DNA of 64,000 bases from contig NZ_JALPNU010000005.1 of the NCBI RefSeq assembly GCF_030851345.1, positions 124,001 through 188,000 of the forward strand. The letters run 5' to 3'. Under the pieces are notes generated by a model that saw only the letters and a list, made by a program, of their open reading frames with translations, was not told where the DNA came from and made no database searches. The translations under genes were made by a program, and so were the position numbers. The DNA is from Marinifilum sp. D714. Its GTDB lineage: Bacteria > Bacteroidota > Bacteroidia > Bacteroidales > Marinifilaceae. Shown piece after piece: positions 28,463-37,070 of the stretch (positions are counted from its first letter, which is position 1; each line of letters begins with the position of its first letter).

Positions 28463-28479
28463 CACAAAATTTAGAATTA

Positions 28480-29157
28480 ATGAGAATCGATATATTAACT
28501 GTTGTTCCAGAATTATTGGAAAGTCCTTTGAATCATTCAATAATTCAACGAGCAAAAGATAAAGGCGTAGTTGAAATACACATTCATAACATCCGTGATT
28601 TTTCGGAAGACAAACACAATAAAGTTGATGATTACGCATTTAGTGGCGGAGCTGGCATGGTAATGCGATTAGAGCCAGTTGTTAAGGCAATTGAACATTT
28701 AACCGATCAAAGAGAGTATGATGAAATCATTTTCACAACTCCAGATGGTGAACAGTTCGAACAAAAAACTGCAAATACGCTATCGCTAAAGGAAAATATT
28801 ATAATACTTTGTGGTCACTACAAAGGAATTGATCAAAGAATCAGAGATCATTTTATTACCAAAGAAATTTCGATAGGAGACTTTGTTCTTACCGGAGGTG
28901 AACTTGCAGCTGCAGTAATTACGGACAGTGTTGTTCGTTTGATTCCCGGAGCAATGAACGATGAAACGTCTGCTCTTACCGACTCTTTCCAGGATAATTT
29001 GTTGTCACCACCAATCTATACCAGACCTGCTGAGTTTAGAGGATGGAAAGTACCGGAAATTTTACTTTCGGGAGACCATAAAAAAATTGAGCAATGGCAA
29101 GAAGAACAAGCCTATTTAAGAACTAAAAAATTACGTCCTGATTTATTGGATGAATAA
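28480..29157 (+). CDS. trmD: tRNA (guanine37-N1)-methyltransferase
   Basis: 225 residues from the ATG at 28480. A longer frame from a TTG at 28390 exists, but the predicted promoter lies inside it and the family normally begins MRIDILT, so 28480 is chosen. SPOUT knot motifs: [34 protein letters not shown], and [29 protein letters not shown]. It methylates N1 of G37 in tRNAs to prevent frameshifting. It shares a bidirectional terminator with the rubrerythrin gene. Confidence 0.96.
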   Translation: MRIDILTVVPELLESPLNHSIIQRAKDKGVVEIHIHNIRDFSEDKHNKVDDYAFSGGAGMVMRLEPVVKAIEHLTDQREYDEIIFTTPDGEQFEQKTANTLSLKENIIILCGHYKGIDQRIRDHFITKEISIGDFVLTGGELAAAVITDSVVRLIPGAMNDETSALTDSFQDNLLSPPIYTRPAEFRGWKVPEILLSGDHKKIEQWQEEQAYLRTKKLRPDLLDE

Positions 29158-29189
29158 GAAAGGCTCCTTAAAGGAGCCTTTTCTTTTTA
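29158..29189. terminator. Bidirectional terminator between trmD and rubrerythrin
   Basis: AAAGGCTCC, TTAA loop region, GGAGCCTTTT with A/T-rich tracts on both sides. It sits exactly between the two convergent stop codons. Confidence 0.85.
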
Positions 29190-29762
29190 TTAATAGTTTT
29201 TCGCTTTTTTCTCGAAATATGCTTGAGGATGTTCACAAGCAGGACACATATTTGGAGCTTTAGTACCTTCATGAACATAACCACAGTTACGACAATACCA
29301 TTCTTCCTTTTCTTCTGATTCAAATACTTTTTCAGCTTCAAGATTACTTAAAAGCTTTAAGTATCTTTCTTCATGCATTTTTTCAACCTTTGAAATCAAT
29401 TTAAAAGCAGTAGCAACTTTTTTAAAACCTTCTTCTTCAGCGATTCGTGCGAACTCTGGATACAATTCAGTATACTCTTCATTTTCTCCGCTAGCAGCTG
29501 CTTTTAAGTTTTCGGCAGTGGTTCCAATAACTCCCGCTGGAAATGCTGCAGTAATTTCAACTTCTCCCCCTTCTAAAAATTTGAAGAATCTTTTTGCATG
29601 CTGCATTTCTTGCTCAGCTGTTTCCATAAAGATTGCAGAAATTTGCTCATAACCTTCTTTTTTAGCTTGCTTTGCAAAGTAAGTATATCTGCTTCTTGCC
29701 TGAGATTCTCCAGCAAACGCTTTCAATAAATTCTTCTCGGTTTGTGTTCCTTTTATGCTCAT
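29190..29762 (-). CDS. Rubrerythrin
   Basis: 190 residues. The N-terminal four-helix diiron domain carries FAGESQARSRYTYFAKQAKKEGYEQI, ETAEQEMQHAKRFFKFLE, EYTELYPEFARIAEEEGF and EKMHEERYLKLL with the Glu and His iron ligands. The C-terminal rubredoxin-like domain has WYCRNCGYVHEG and APNMCPACEHPQAYF (two CxxC). It reduces hydrogen peroxide using NAD(P)H-derived electrons and is typical of anaerobes and microaerophiles. It is monocistronic. Confidence 0.95.
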   Translation of the reverse strand: MSIKGTQTEKNLLKAFAGESQARSRYTYFAKQAKKEGYEQISAIFMETAEQEMQHAKRFFKFLEGGEVEITAAFPAGVIGTTAENLKAAASGENEEYTELYPEFARIAEEEGFKKVATAFKLISKVEKMHEERYLKLLSNLEAEKVFESEEKEEWYCRNCGYVHEGTKAPNMCPACEHPQAYFEKKAKNY

Positions 29763-30058
29763 AATTATTATTTATTGATTTTGATTTTTGATATACAAAT
29801 ATCTTGATTTTTTACCACAACATAAAAGCAATCTAATACTAATCAAACAATTTATACTGATTACAAAATAGGTTAACATTCAAATCAAGCTTAATTTGAA
29901 GCAAAGTTAGCACGGAAACACGCAAGATATTATTATTAAGTCTTTCAAAAATAAAGACACTTTCCACAAAAAAAATCACTTTTACCCAAACACCCCCTAA
30001 ATTTAAAACCTTTACGCAGTTTTTTTTAGTGTTTTTATTAAAAACACCCCTGTTTTTA

Positions 30059-30091
30059 TTTGTCATTTTGAATATTTTTTGATTATTTTTG
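30059..30091 (+). promoter_or_regulatory. Promoter upstream of outer-membrane protein leader
   Basis: TTTG (30059-30062), a 21-bp spacer and TATTTTTG (30084-30091) match the Bacteroidota promoter consensus well. The predicted start is about 30098, giving a roughly 160-nt leader before the ATG at 30256. The region 29763-30058 contains only the upstream area of the rubrerythrin gene and AT-rich text. Confidence 0.5.
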
Positions 30092-30145
30092 ATTCGCACC
30101 CCCAGTTCGTTAGGGTTAGAATTAGAAATTAGTTGATTTGCACCA

Positions 30146-30183
30146 GCACTTACCCCTTTACAAAAGGGGTAAGTGTTATTTTT
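30146..30183 (+). terminator. Strong terminator-like hairpin inside the leader
   Basis: CACTTACCCCTTT and AAAGGGGTAAGTG form a perfect 13-bp stem with a 3-nt loop, followed by TTATTTTTTT. It lies between the only recognisable promoter and the coding region of the outer-membrane protein. It is therefore either an attenuator or the end of a small RNA of about 85 nt. No plus-strand gene precedes it. Confidence 0.7.
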
Positions 30184-30255
30184 TTAGTAAAAACCACAAT
30201 TTATTTAATCGAGATATTACTATTTACCTTAATTATTAATCTAAAACCCATTATT

Positions 30256-31005
30256 ATGATGAGAACTAAAAAGTTAATTACATTACTTATTGGAGTTACT
30301 ATAAGCACAAGCTCCTTATTCGCTCAAAATAAAAAAGGTGAAATTTCCTTGGGGGCTGACCTTATGAGCAGATACATTTGGAGAGGTACTCAATTTTCAA
30401 CTGGTCCTGTAATTCAACCAGGAATTGAATACAGTAAGGGAGCATTTGCAATTGGCGCATGGGGGTCGTATTCCTTCAACGGTGATAATGACGGAGCAGA
30501 AGCAGACATGTACATTTCGTATCGTTTTGCAGACAATTTATTTACTGTAAGCCTTACCGATTATTTCTTCCCAAATGATCAAATTGCAGCAAACAACTCT
30601 TATTTCGATTTCAAAAAAGAATCAACAGGTCATATTCTTGAAGGAAGTATTGTCTTTAATGGCACCAAAAGCTTTCCCATTAGCATTATGGCAGCAATGA
30701 ACTTTTGGGGAGCAGATCAAGATGTAAATGGTGATCAGCAATATTCCTTATACATTGAACTAGGACATAGCTTTATCTATAAAGATGTTAATATTGACTT
30801 ATTTGCGGGTCTCACTACTTTCGATGCAGATGAGGACGAAGGAGAATCCGGTTTTTACGGGGATACAGCTGGCTTTGTAAACTTAGGATTTACAGCATCA
30901 AAGGAAGTAGCAATTACAGAAAAGTTTTCACTTCCACTTTCAGCTTCCGTTATTGCTAACCCAATGGCCGAAAATCTATTTTTAGTGTTTGGAGTATCAT
31001 TTTAA
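30256..31005 (+). CDS. Outer-membrane beta-barrel protein, putative porin
   Basis: 249 residues from ATG 30256 (the next codon, 30259, is also ATG). A frame opening 123 bp upstream runs through the leader hairpin and is rejected. Signal peptide RTKKLITLLIGVTISTSSLFAQ, cut after about residue 23. The mature part alternates short amphipathic beta-strands (GADLMSRYIWRGTQFSTGPVIQPGIEY, FAIGAWGSYSF, DMYISYRF) and ends in FLVFGVSF with a C-terminal aromatic. The RYIWRGTQFS motif is reminiscent of TorF/Gcw_chp-type putative porins. The substrate is unknown. Confidence 0.8.
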   Translation: MMRTKKLITLLIGVTISTSSLFAQNKKGEISLGADLMSRYIWRGTQFSTGPVIQPGIEYSKGAFAIGAWGSYSFNGDNDGAEADMYISYRFADNLFTVSLTDYFFPNDQIAANNSYFDFKKESTGHILEGSIVFNGTKSFPISIMAAMNFWGADQDVNGDQQYSLYIELGHSFIYKDVNIDLFAGLTTFDADEDEGESGFYGDTAGFVNLGFTASKEVAITEKFSLPLSASVIANPMAENLFLVFGVSF

Positions 31006-31046
31006 TCGCAATATTCTTCCAATTATTTAATTGATTAGCTTAGGAC

Positions 31047-31083
31047 AAAGAAGGGCATTCAAAATTTTGAATGCCCTTCTTTC
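31047..31083. terminator. Bidirectional terminator between the porin gene and queE
   Basis: AAAGAAGGGCATTCAAAA and its complement form a near-perfect long stem, with T-runs readable on both strands. Confidence 0.85.
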
Positions 31084-31102
31084 TTGTTCTTCTATATATC
31101 CT

Positions 31103-31738
31103 TTATGGTATTCTCATAAACTTATGAGACTGTAAAGAAATATTCCATCTCGGATTATTCTTCACGTACTCAACTATTGGTTTCACATTGTGAACATACT
31201 GACTCCATTCGGACTGTAGATACAATAAGCAATCATCACCTACATTTTTAGCCAACTCTTCTGCCCATTCGAAATCTTTTTCCAAATCGTAAATAATGAC
31301 TTTAAGCTCATTAGCCTTTTGATAAGACGATGGTACCGGCAATTTATTTCTCTTTGGCGATAAACAAATCCAATCCCATTCTCCACTAATTTCGTATGCC
31401 CCTGAAGTTTCAAGGAAATTCTCAATATTGTGTTTCTTCAGTTCCGTGCATAAAGGCTCCAAGTTATATAAAGATGGTTCTCCACCAGTTACAACTACCG
31501 ATTTAGCAGGAGATTCAACGGCTTTTCTTACCACCTCTTCAACTGAAATTAGTCTATGCTCGGCAGGATTCCATGAGATTTTACTATCACACCAACGACA
31601 TCCAATATCACAACCACCAATTCGAATAAAATATGCAGGCTTACCAGTATGATACCCCTCACCTTGGATGGTATAGAAATCCTCAACCAGAGGCAAATCT
31701 GTTCCTTTGTCGAATATTTCTTTGTATTTATCTTTCAA
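31103..31738 (-). CDS. queE: 7-carboxy-7-deazaguanine synthase
   Basis: 211 residues. It opens with LPLVEDFYTIQGEGYHTGKPAYFIRIGGCDIGCRWCDSK; Cys43, Cys47 and Cys50 form the radical-SAM CxxxCxxC. VVVTGGEPSLYNLEPL is the SAM-binding GGEP region and NFLETSGAYEISGEWDWICLSPK follows. It converts 6-carboxytetrahydropterin to CDG in queuosine synthesis. No other que gene is adjacent. The start context is ordinary. Confidence 0.94.
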   Translation of the reverse strand: MKDKYKEIFDKGTDLPLVEDFYTIQGEGYHTGKPAYFIRIGGCDIGCRWCDSKISWNPAEHRLISVEEVVRKAVESPAKSVVVTGGEPSLYNLEPLCTELKKHNIENFLETSGAYEISGEWDWICLSPKRNKLPVPSSYQKANELKVIIYDLEKDFEWAEELAKNVGDDCLLYLQSEWSQYVHNVKPIVEYVKNNPRWNISLQSHKFMRIP

Positions 31739-31866
31739 AACCTTCTTCCTTTCTTATAAAACAATCTTAAAACTGTGGTTGTTTAGCAAATTGGGCTACA
31801 AAATTAGAAGCTTTTTAAGGAATTCAAAATCAAAGCAAGAGATTATTTGATACATCAACCCAAAGG

Positions 31867-32793
31867 TTAGTTCTTAATCCATTTCTTCCATTCAATTTTA
31901 TATACAGCTTGTGCCTGCTTGGTTGCTTCTGTATTAATAAGCAATTCATTGGTATCAGTAAAAACAACACCTTCTGTTTGAGCTCCTCCCAACGAACTCA
32001 AATCCAATCGAACATGTTCTCCTCCAAAGAAGTCAGAATCGATAAAGTTGAAATAAAGAATCATGTAGGTCCTATAGTTTTTATAGCCTATCAAAGCTAC
32101 AATCTTACCATCCTGACTAATATCCGCTCCCGTAACCATAAAATCGGTATCAAATTCAGCTTTTGGACTCAAATCGTGATGCTTTACAGATTTTTCCATC
32201 ACATACATTCTGGTTTTCTGATTTTTCCAATTTTTAGTAAAGAAATACAGAGAATCTCCATAGGATAAGAAAGCTTCACAATCAAAATTATGATTGTGCT
32301 TTTTACGCTTGAACTCCCTTTGGTCAGCCCATGCAAAACTAATCACATCAGCTGAAACACTTACCTCTGCTCTATCATCAATTTCAGATTTGTCTACCCT
32401 GAAAAGTTTTAGATCCTTGCGAGTTCCATTGTTATTTCCAAATTCACCAATGTAAAAATACTTCTGGTCTTCAGCCAATGCCTCCCAATCCTGATTCGAA
32501 ATCCCCTCGATATTCAGTTGCTGTTTTAACTCTCCATTTTTATTGTAAGCATATAAAGTGGCAGCTCCTCCACTATCATTATTTACCCAAATCAAATCGT
32601 TGTGCCAAATCATTCCCGATTGTTCATCCACCTGATTTGGCAATTGGTCCGAAATTAAAATTGGATCGTATTTTACCAAGTTGTAATTTTCTCGTTCACT
32701 ACTGATGAATTCCTCCTTATTTACTTGAGAAGAGTGACGACAAGAGATTAGTAGAATAACTAACAGGCTTAATGTGTAGGTATAGTGTTTCAC
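31867..32793 (-). CDS. Lipoprotein with propeller-like repeats, function unknown
   Basis: 308 residues. The lipoprotein signal LLVILLISC places the lipidated Cys at about residue 18. The rest shows blade-like strands: EQSGMIWHNDLIWVNNDSGGAATLYAYNKNGELK, YFYIGEFGNNNGTRKDLKLFRVDK, GADISQDGKIVALIGYKNYRTYMILYF. The pattern of an observed value per blade resembles SdiA-regulated or NHL-type beta-propellers. Probably periplasmic or outer-membrane anchored. No partner gene indicates its role. Confidence 0.7.
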   Translation of the reverse strand: MKHYTYTLSLLVILLISCRHSSQVNKEEFISSERENYNLVKYDPILISDQLPNQVDEQSGMIWHNDLIWVNNDSGGAATLYAYNKNGELKQQLNIEGISNQDWEALAEDQKYFYIGEFGNNNGTRKDLKLFRVDKSEIDDRAEVSVSADVISFAWADQREFKRKKHNHNFDCEAFLSYGDSLYFFTKNWKNQKTRMYVMEKSVKHHDLSPKAEFDTDFMVTGADISQDGKIVALIGYKNYRTYMILYFNFIDSDFFGGEHVRLDLSSLGGAQTEGVVFTDTNELLINTEATKQAQAVYKIEWKKWIKN

Positions 32794-32865
32794 AATATAT
32801 TGTTTTTAGTGAGAAACAAATCTGTGAAATTTAAATGAATATTAAAAATATTTAGAATAAGTCCA

Positions 32866-35800
32866 CTAATTATCGGCTATATGGCTTTGCAACAACTCAA
32901 ACAACTTAATTCTATCGATAGGCTTTGTAATATATGCAACACAACCTGAATCTATAGCTTTCTGCCTATCTCCTTTTAATGCATATGCCGTTTGTGCAAT
33001 AATTGGCAAGCTTGGTTTTTGTTCCAATATCTTTTTAGTAGCATGATAGCCATCCAAATGAGGTATTTTAACATCCATTAAGACCAAATCAATTTCTGGA
33101 TGTGATTGCACCATGTCCACAGCAGAAACACCATTCTTTGCCCAGAATACATTTGCATTAGTAGGCATTAAAATCTCTTCCAGTAAATCGTAATTTATCT
33201 CAACATCCTCAACTATCAAAATACTTTTCCCCTTCAAATTCGGTGTTTGTATAGAGCTTAGCATTTCACATTCCTTAGAATCAGGTATAGTTACTACATC
33301 ATTTAATTTGAAATAGAAACACGATCCCTTGCCTTTTTCAGATTCCAGCCAAAGTTCGCCATCCAGCAAATTTGCTATCTCTTTACAAATTGCCAAACCA
33401 AGACCAACACCAGACTGCAATCCCCAATACGGCTCTTCCACCTGGCGGAAAATATCAAATATCACTTCTTTATGCTCGTTAGAAATACCAATCCCAGTAT
33501 CCGAAACAAAGAATACAATATTATTATCATGAATTTTGCATCCGTAATCAATTTGTCCTGCATCTGTGTACTTGATGGCATTATTTAAAAGATTAGTTAT
33601 CAACTGCATTACTTTGGTCCTGTCTGAAGTGATGAAAATATCGCATTCGCTGCAGGATTTAAAGTTGGTTTCTACTTCTTTTTTATTATACTTTTTTACC
33701 TCAGCTTTTACATACTGCTGGATAGTATTAAACATTTCGAGCAACGAGAACTGATTAACATTTAATTTCACCTCCTTGGCTTGCAGTAACGAAACTTCGA
33801 AAATGGATTCAATAATTCTTAACAGATGCTTTCCACTTGCTTTCACAATACCATTCCACTTTTCTATTTTACCGGGTGGTGATTCTGGCTTTAACAATGT
33901 ACTAAAGCCAATTATTGCATTTAAAGGTGTTCTTAACTCATGAGACATGGACGCCAAAAATGTTGATTTTAGCTGATCACTCTCTTCCGCCTTTTCTTTT
34001 GCAAAAATCAGTTCCTGTTCATATCGCTTTCGGCTGAGAACACCAGCCAACATATCTGTAAAAGTTTTGATGTGAATCACATCGGTCTTATTCCATTTTT
34101 TAAAATTAGTTACGGCATCAAAAACAACACAACCAAGTATATTTTCTTGGGTAATTAATGGAAATACCAAAAGGGATTTCACCACTTTCCTTGGATCATA
34201 TTCGAAATTGCCAAAAGCATGAGCTGGTAGTTTTTTAATATCATCCACTACAACGCTTTTATGCTTCTTAAACCTTTCAATCCACCAAGAAAACCCTTCA
34301 CTTAGCATTAGTTTTGGATTATCAAATCGAGCGACTTTCTCATTAGCAAACCACTCATGAGTCCTTTCAAGGTATTTTTGATTATTGCTTACCAAAAACA
34401 TATAGGCCCTATCGGCCTTTGTATGTCTGGCAATTTTCTCTAATGCGGAATCAATCGCACTATCAATATCCTCAACTGGAGCACTCACCAAATCGGCAGA
34501 TATTTTACTGAGTAGTTTCTCAATCCTCGCTTTTCGGGCCAATTCAGTTTCTGCTTTTTTCTGTTTGCTAATGTCTCGAACCACGGTTTGAATGTATTTT
34601 TCTCCTTTGAGGTTGATTAAGTTCGCCGTCAACTCAACAGGAAACTCTACACCTTCCTTCGTACGATGCCATGTGCGCATAAAGAAACTACCCAACTCTT
34701 CGATAATTTCTTTTATCTCGTCAACTTTCTCTTTGTTTAGTACACCTTTGCGAGCAATATCCTTTGGATTAAGATTTCTGAACTCCTCTTTTGTATATCC
34801 ATACCGATCAACAGCAGTATCATTCACCTCAATAAAGTTCTGTAAATCCTCACCTTTCCAAGGATACACAAAAACCGCTTCGTTTAGAGAATTGAATAGC
34901 AATCGAAACTTACTTTCACTTAATGCAAGCTTCTGTTCCGCATGCTTTCTTTCAGTAATGTCTGTGATGTAACCTTCAATAAAAAGTGGTTTATCCATCC
35001 TGTCTTTTATGGTAAGACCTTGCTCAAACACCCACCTCTGCTTGCCTGATTTGGTGACAATTCTGTATTCTATAGAAAATCTTTCATCCTTATCACTTGC
35101 TGTAAAAACCTCCTGGGCTACATAATCTCTATCATCGGGATGAATAATATCATTAAAAGCCAAACTGGCATTGTAATTTAGTTCTTCTGCAGTATAGCCA
35201 GTAAGCTCATTTACCCCCTCACTAACAAATAGCATTGTCCAGTATTCATCAGCCAGGCAGCGGTAGGCCATACCTTTGAGGTTTCCAATTAAAGTAGTTA
35301 ATCTTCTTGTAGCTTCAATTACTTTTCGCTGCGAACGCTTTTGCTCTGTTACATCACGAATAATTACAGTAACTTCTTTTTCTCCAATCGAACTTAGGCG
35401 AAATTCGTAGAAACAAACACCTTTATTCTCTACATTTTTTCGATAATCAAATATTTGAACTTGCCTTGAATCAAAAGCCTCTTCCATTGCATCCGAAAAT
35501 TTTTCTCGCAATTCCTGGTCAAACAAATTCCTAATATTAACATTATCCATGCCTTGAGGATATACAAATAGTCCATTGGGTTTTTCGTGTAGGTCAATGA
35601 TCTTACCATCACGTGTAACTCGAATGATTAAATCAGGTATGGTTTCAAGTAGTGCTTTGGCTTTTGCTTCTCCATTTTTTATCTGTTGATCCGCTTCAAT
35701 TTTAGCCGTAATGTCTTCAAAAATGGTAAAAACCTTTGTGGGTTTGTCGGTCTGTTTGTCCAACATTGGCGTTGCAGTTACACTTAGCCAAATGTAATCC

Positions 35801-36282
35801 TGCTTTTCAAGGTTAAACACTCCTAAAGTAGAATTTGAAACTTCCTTTCTTGTATCTAATGCTACTTTTGCAGGATGGGTATTTACATCCATTAATGTAC
35901 CATCGGGCAAAATATTCTTCATTCTGGGTTCAAAGCTGTCTATCCCAAGTAAATCTTTAATAGGTTGACCCAATATTTTCGATGCTGCTGGATTTGCATA
36001 GCTTATTTTCCCATCCGCATCTCTAATAATTATACCCTGTCCTGTAGATTTAAAAAGCAGATTGTATTCGTCGCTGGTTCTGGTATTTTTAAGCTCATTT
36101 GCCAAATAAGTATTTTCAGAATCTAGAGCAGATATCTGCTTTTGCAATTGCTCTATCTGTTCCTGATACTCAAACAGTCGCTTTTCAAATTCATCCGGCG
36201 ATATATTCTCAAAACTTTCCGTCATTCCTGATCTTACATTAAATACCAAATTCGCAATCCATACTAAGTTAATAAAAATCAC
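32866..36282 (-). CDS. PAS/GAF hybrid sensor histidine kinase
   Basis: 1138 residues. Order: N-terminal coiled coil (about 25-70), four PAS modules (about 75-575; NILPDGTLMDVN and WLSVTATPMLD lie in the first), and a GAF domain (about 590-745, DRAYMFLVSNNQKYLER). HisKA follows with His781 (SMSHELRTPLNAIIGFS), then HATPase (DTGIG about 928-932, GVGLGL about 958-963) and a receiver with phospho-acceptor Asp1070 (DLVLMDVKIP) and Lys1120. No periplasmic sensor is evident, so it likely reads cytoplasmic cues. The first 19 residues (MIFINLVWIANLVFNVRSG) are hydrophobic and may be an over-extension; ATG at 36225 (MTESFENI) is an alternative start. It has no adjacent response regulator. Confidence 0.93.
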   Translation of the reverse strand: MIFINLVWIANLVFNVRSGMTESFENISPDEFEKRLFEYQEQIEQLQKQISALDSENTYLANELKNTRTSDEYNLLFKSTGQGIIIRDADGKISYANPAASKILGQPIKDLLGIDSFEPRMKNILPDGTLMDVNTHPAKVALDTRKEVSNSTLGVFNLEKQDYIWLSVTATPMLDKQTDKPTKVFTIFEDITAKIEADQQIKNGEAKAKALLETIPDLIIRVTRDGKIIDLHEKPNGLFVYPQGMDNVNIRNLFDQELREKFSDAMEEAFDSRQVQIFDYRKNVENKGVCFYEFRLSSIGEKEVTVIIRDVTEQKRSQRKVIEATRRLTTLIGNLKGMAYRCLADEYWTMLFVSEGVNELTGYTAEELNYNASLAFNDIIHPDDRDYVAQEVFTASDKDERFSIEYRIVTKSGKQRWVFEQGLTIKDRMDKPLFIEGYITDITERKHAEQKLALSESKFRLLFNSLNEAVFVYPWKGEDLQNFIEVNDTAVDRYGYTKEEFRNLNPKDIARKGVLNKEKVDEIKEIIEELGSFFMRTWHRTKEGVEFPVELTANLINLKGEKYIQTVVRDISKQKKAETELARKARIEKLLSKISADLVSAPVEDIDSAIDSALEKIARHTKADRAYMFLVSNNQKYLERTHEWFANEKVARFDNPKLMLSEGFSWWIERFKKHKSVVVDDIKKLPAHAFGNFEYDPRKVVKSLLVFPLITQENILGCVVFDAVTNFKKWNKTDVIHIKTFTDMLAGVLSRKRYEQELIFAKEKAEESDQLKSTFLASMSHELRTPLNAIIGFSTLLKPESPPGKIEKWNGIVKASGKHLLRIIESIFEVSLLQAKEVKLNVNQFSLLEMFNTIQQYVKAEVKKYNKKEVETNFKSCSECDIFITSDRTKVMQLITNLLNNAIKYTDAGQIDYGCKIHDNNIVFFVSDTGIGISNEHKEVIFDIFRQVEEPYWGLQSGVGLGLAICKEIANLLDGELWLESEKGKGSCFYFKLNDVVTIPDSKECEMLSSIQTPNLKGKSILIVEDVEINYDLLEEILMPTNANVFWAKNGVSAVDMVQSHPEIDLVLMDVKIPHLDGYHATKKILEQKPSLPIIAQTAYALKGDRQKAIDSGCVAYITKPIDRIKLFELLQSHIADN

Positions 36283-36330
36283 ATCAAGTATTTAATCTAA
36301 TCGGCAAAAGAATTCTGAAATTAAATTAAA

Positions 36331-36792
36331 TTAAATGTAATATTCAGAAGTATGCTTTATCTCTTTAATTACAAATGTACTATTCAGTACACCAATATTC
36401 TTTATTTTAGACAGTTTATAACGAACAAATTCGTGATATTCTTCAAGACTCTTTACGTGAATTTTTAAAATAAAATCGACTTGACCTGCCATGTGGTAAC
36501 ACTCCTGAACTTCCTTTAAATCCTGAATTTGCTCCTCAAATTCATCAATAAAAGTCTCATCATGATAGCGCATGGAAACCTGACAAATGGCTGTTACACT
36601 TCGTTCAATTCTTTTCTTATCGAGAATGGCCACGTACTTTTTAATGAATCCCTGATTCTCCAACCTTCTGATTCTTTCATACACTGGCGAAGGAGTTAGA
36701 TTCAACATACTAGCAATCTCTTTTGCTGTTTTCTTTGAGTCGGTTTGCAATATTCTAAGAATGGTTTTATCAGTCTGATCAAGCTTATCCAT
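36331..36792 (-). CDS. Lrp/AsnC family transcriptional regulator
   Basis: 153 residues. Winged HTH at about 1-60: LDQTDKTILRILQTDSKKTAKEIASMLNLTPSPVYERIRRLENQGFIKKYVAIL. RAM/ligand-binding domain at about 65-145: VTAICQVSMRYHDETFIDEFEEQI, ECYHMAGQVDFILKIHV. Such proteins respond to amino acids or related metabolites and form octameric discs. Its own promoter region carries a palindrome over the predicted start of transcription, consistent with autoregulation. It is 49 bp upstream of the hybrid kinase and the two could be co-transcribed. Confidence 0.93.
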   Translation of the reverse strand: MDKLDQTDKTILRILQTDSKKTAKEIASMLNLTPSPVYERIRRLENQGFIKKYVAILDKKRIERSVTAICQVSMRYHDETFIDEFEEQIQDLKEVQECYHMAGQVDFILKIHVKSLEEYHEFVRYKLSKIKNIGVLNSTFVIKEIKHTSEYYI

Positions 36793-36818
36793 AAAAGAAA
36801 TTTTTACTCTGATTTATA

Positions 36819-36864
36819 ACGTTTGCGGAAACGTAAAAGTAGTTTTATCTATAAAGTGTCACAA
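36819..36864 (-). promoter_or_regulatory. Promoter and operator-like palindrome of Lrp/AsnC gene
   Basis: On the minus strand TTG (36862-36864), a 20-bp gap and TACTTTTA (36834-36841) fit the Bacteroidota promoter. The inverted repeat ACGTTT-GCGG-AAACGT (36819-36834) begins at the -7 box and covers the predicted start site near 36827. Confidence 0.5.
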
Positions 36865-36899
36865 TATCGGTAAATTTTACTCATTTGAACAAAAACACT

Positions 36900-37010
36900 A
36901 TGTTTTTTATCGGAAAGACCTTTACTTTGTCAGTATATAACACTGGAAACAACAACAAATACTCATATAATGTCAGCTATTTAATAGCTAAACAAACACA
37001 ACACACTTAA
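36900..37010 (+). CDS. Possible 36-aa small ORF upstream of a terminator
   Basis: ATG at 36900 opens a 36-codon frame (MFFIGKTFTLSVYN...) ending TAA at 37010, 21 bp before a strong plus-strand terminator. There is no clear promoter or Shine-Dalgarno sequence and the composition is not distinctive. It is offered because a plus-strand terminator here otherwise has no gene to serve. Confidence 0.15.
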   Translation: MFFIGKTFTLSVYNTGNNNKYSYNVSYLIAKQTQHT

Positions 37011-37030
37011 CTAACAATTAGGGTTAATAT

Positions 37031-37067
37031 AAACACCTTTATTCTCTCAGGATAAAGGTGTTTTTTT
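37031..37067 (+). terminator. Plus-strand terminator with no known upstream gene
   Basis: AACACCTTTAT and ATAAAGGTGTT form an 11-bp perfect stem, 9-nt loop, then TTTTTTT. The flanking annotated genes are both on the minus strand. Confidence 0.75.
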
Positions 37068-37070
37068 ATG

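Noticed and set aside
28390-28479. Upstream TTG start for trmD
   Set aside because: Predicted promoter and palindrome lie inside this stretch, and TrmD proteins start at MRIDILT.
29839-30099. Minus-strand 86-aa frame upstream of the porin leader
   Set aside because: AT-rich, Asn/Lys/Phe-dominated translation, overlaps the plus-strand promoter, no motif.
30133-30255. Upstream extension of the porin gene to 30133
   Set aside because: It would begin inside the leader just before the terminator hairpin and place 41 residues before an otherwise perfect signal peptide.
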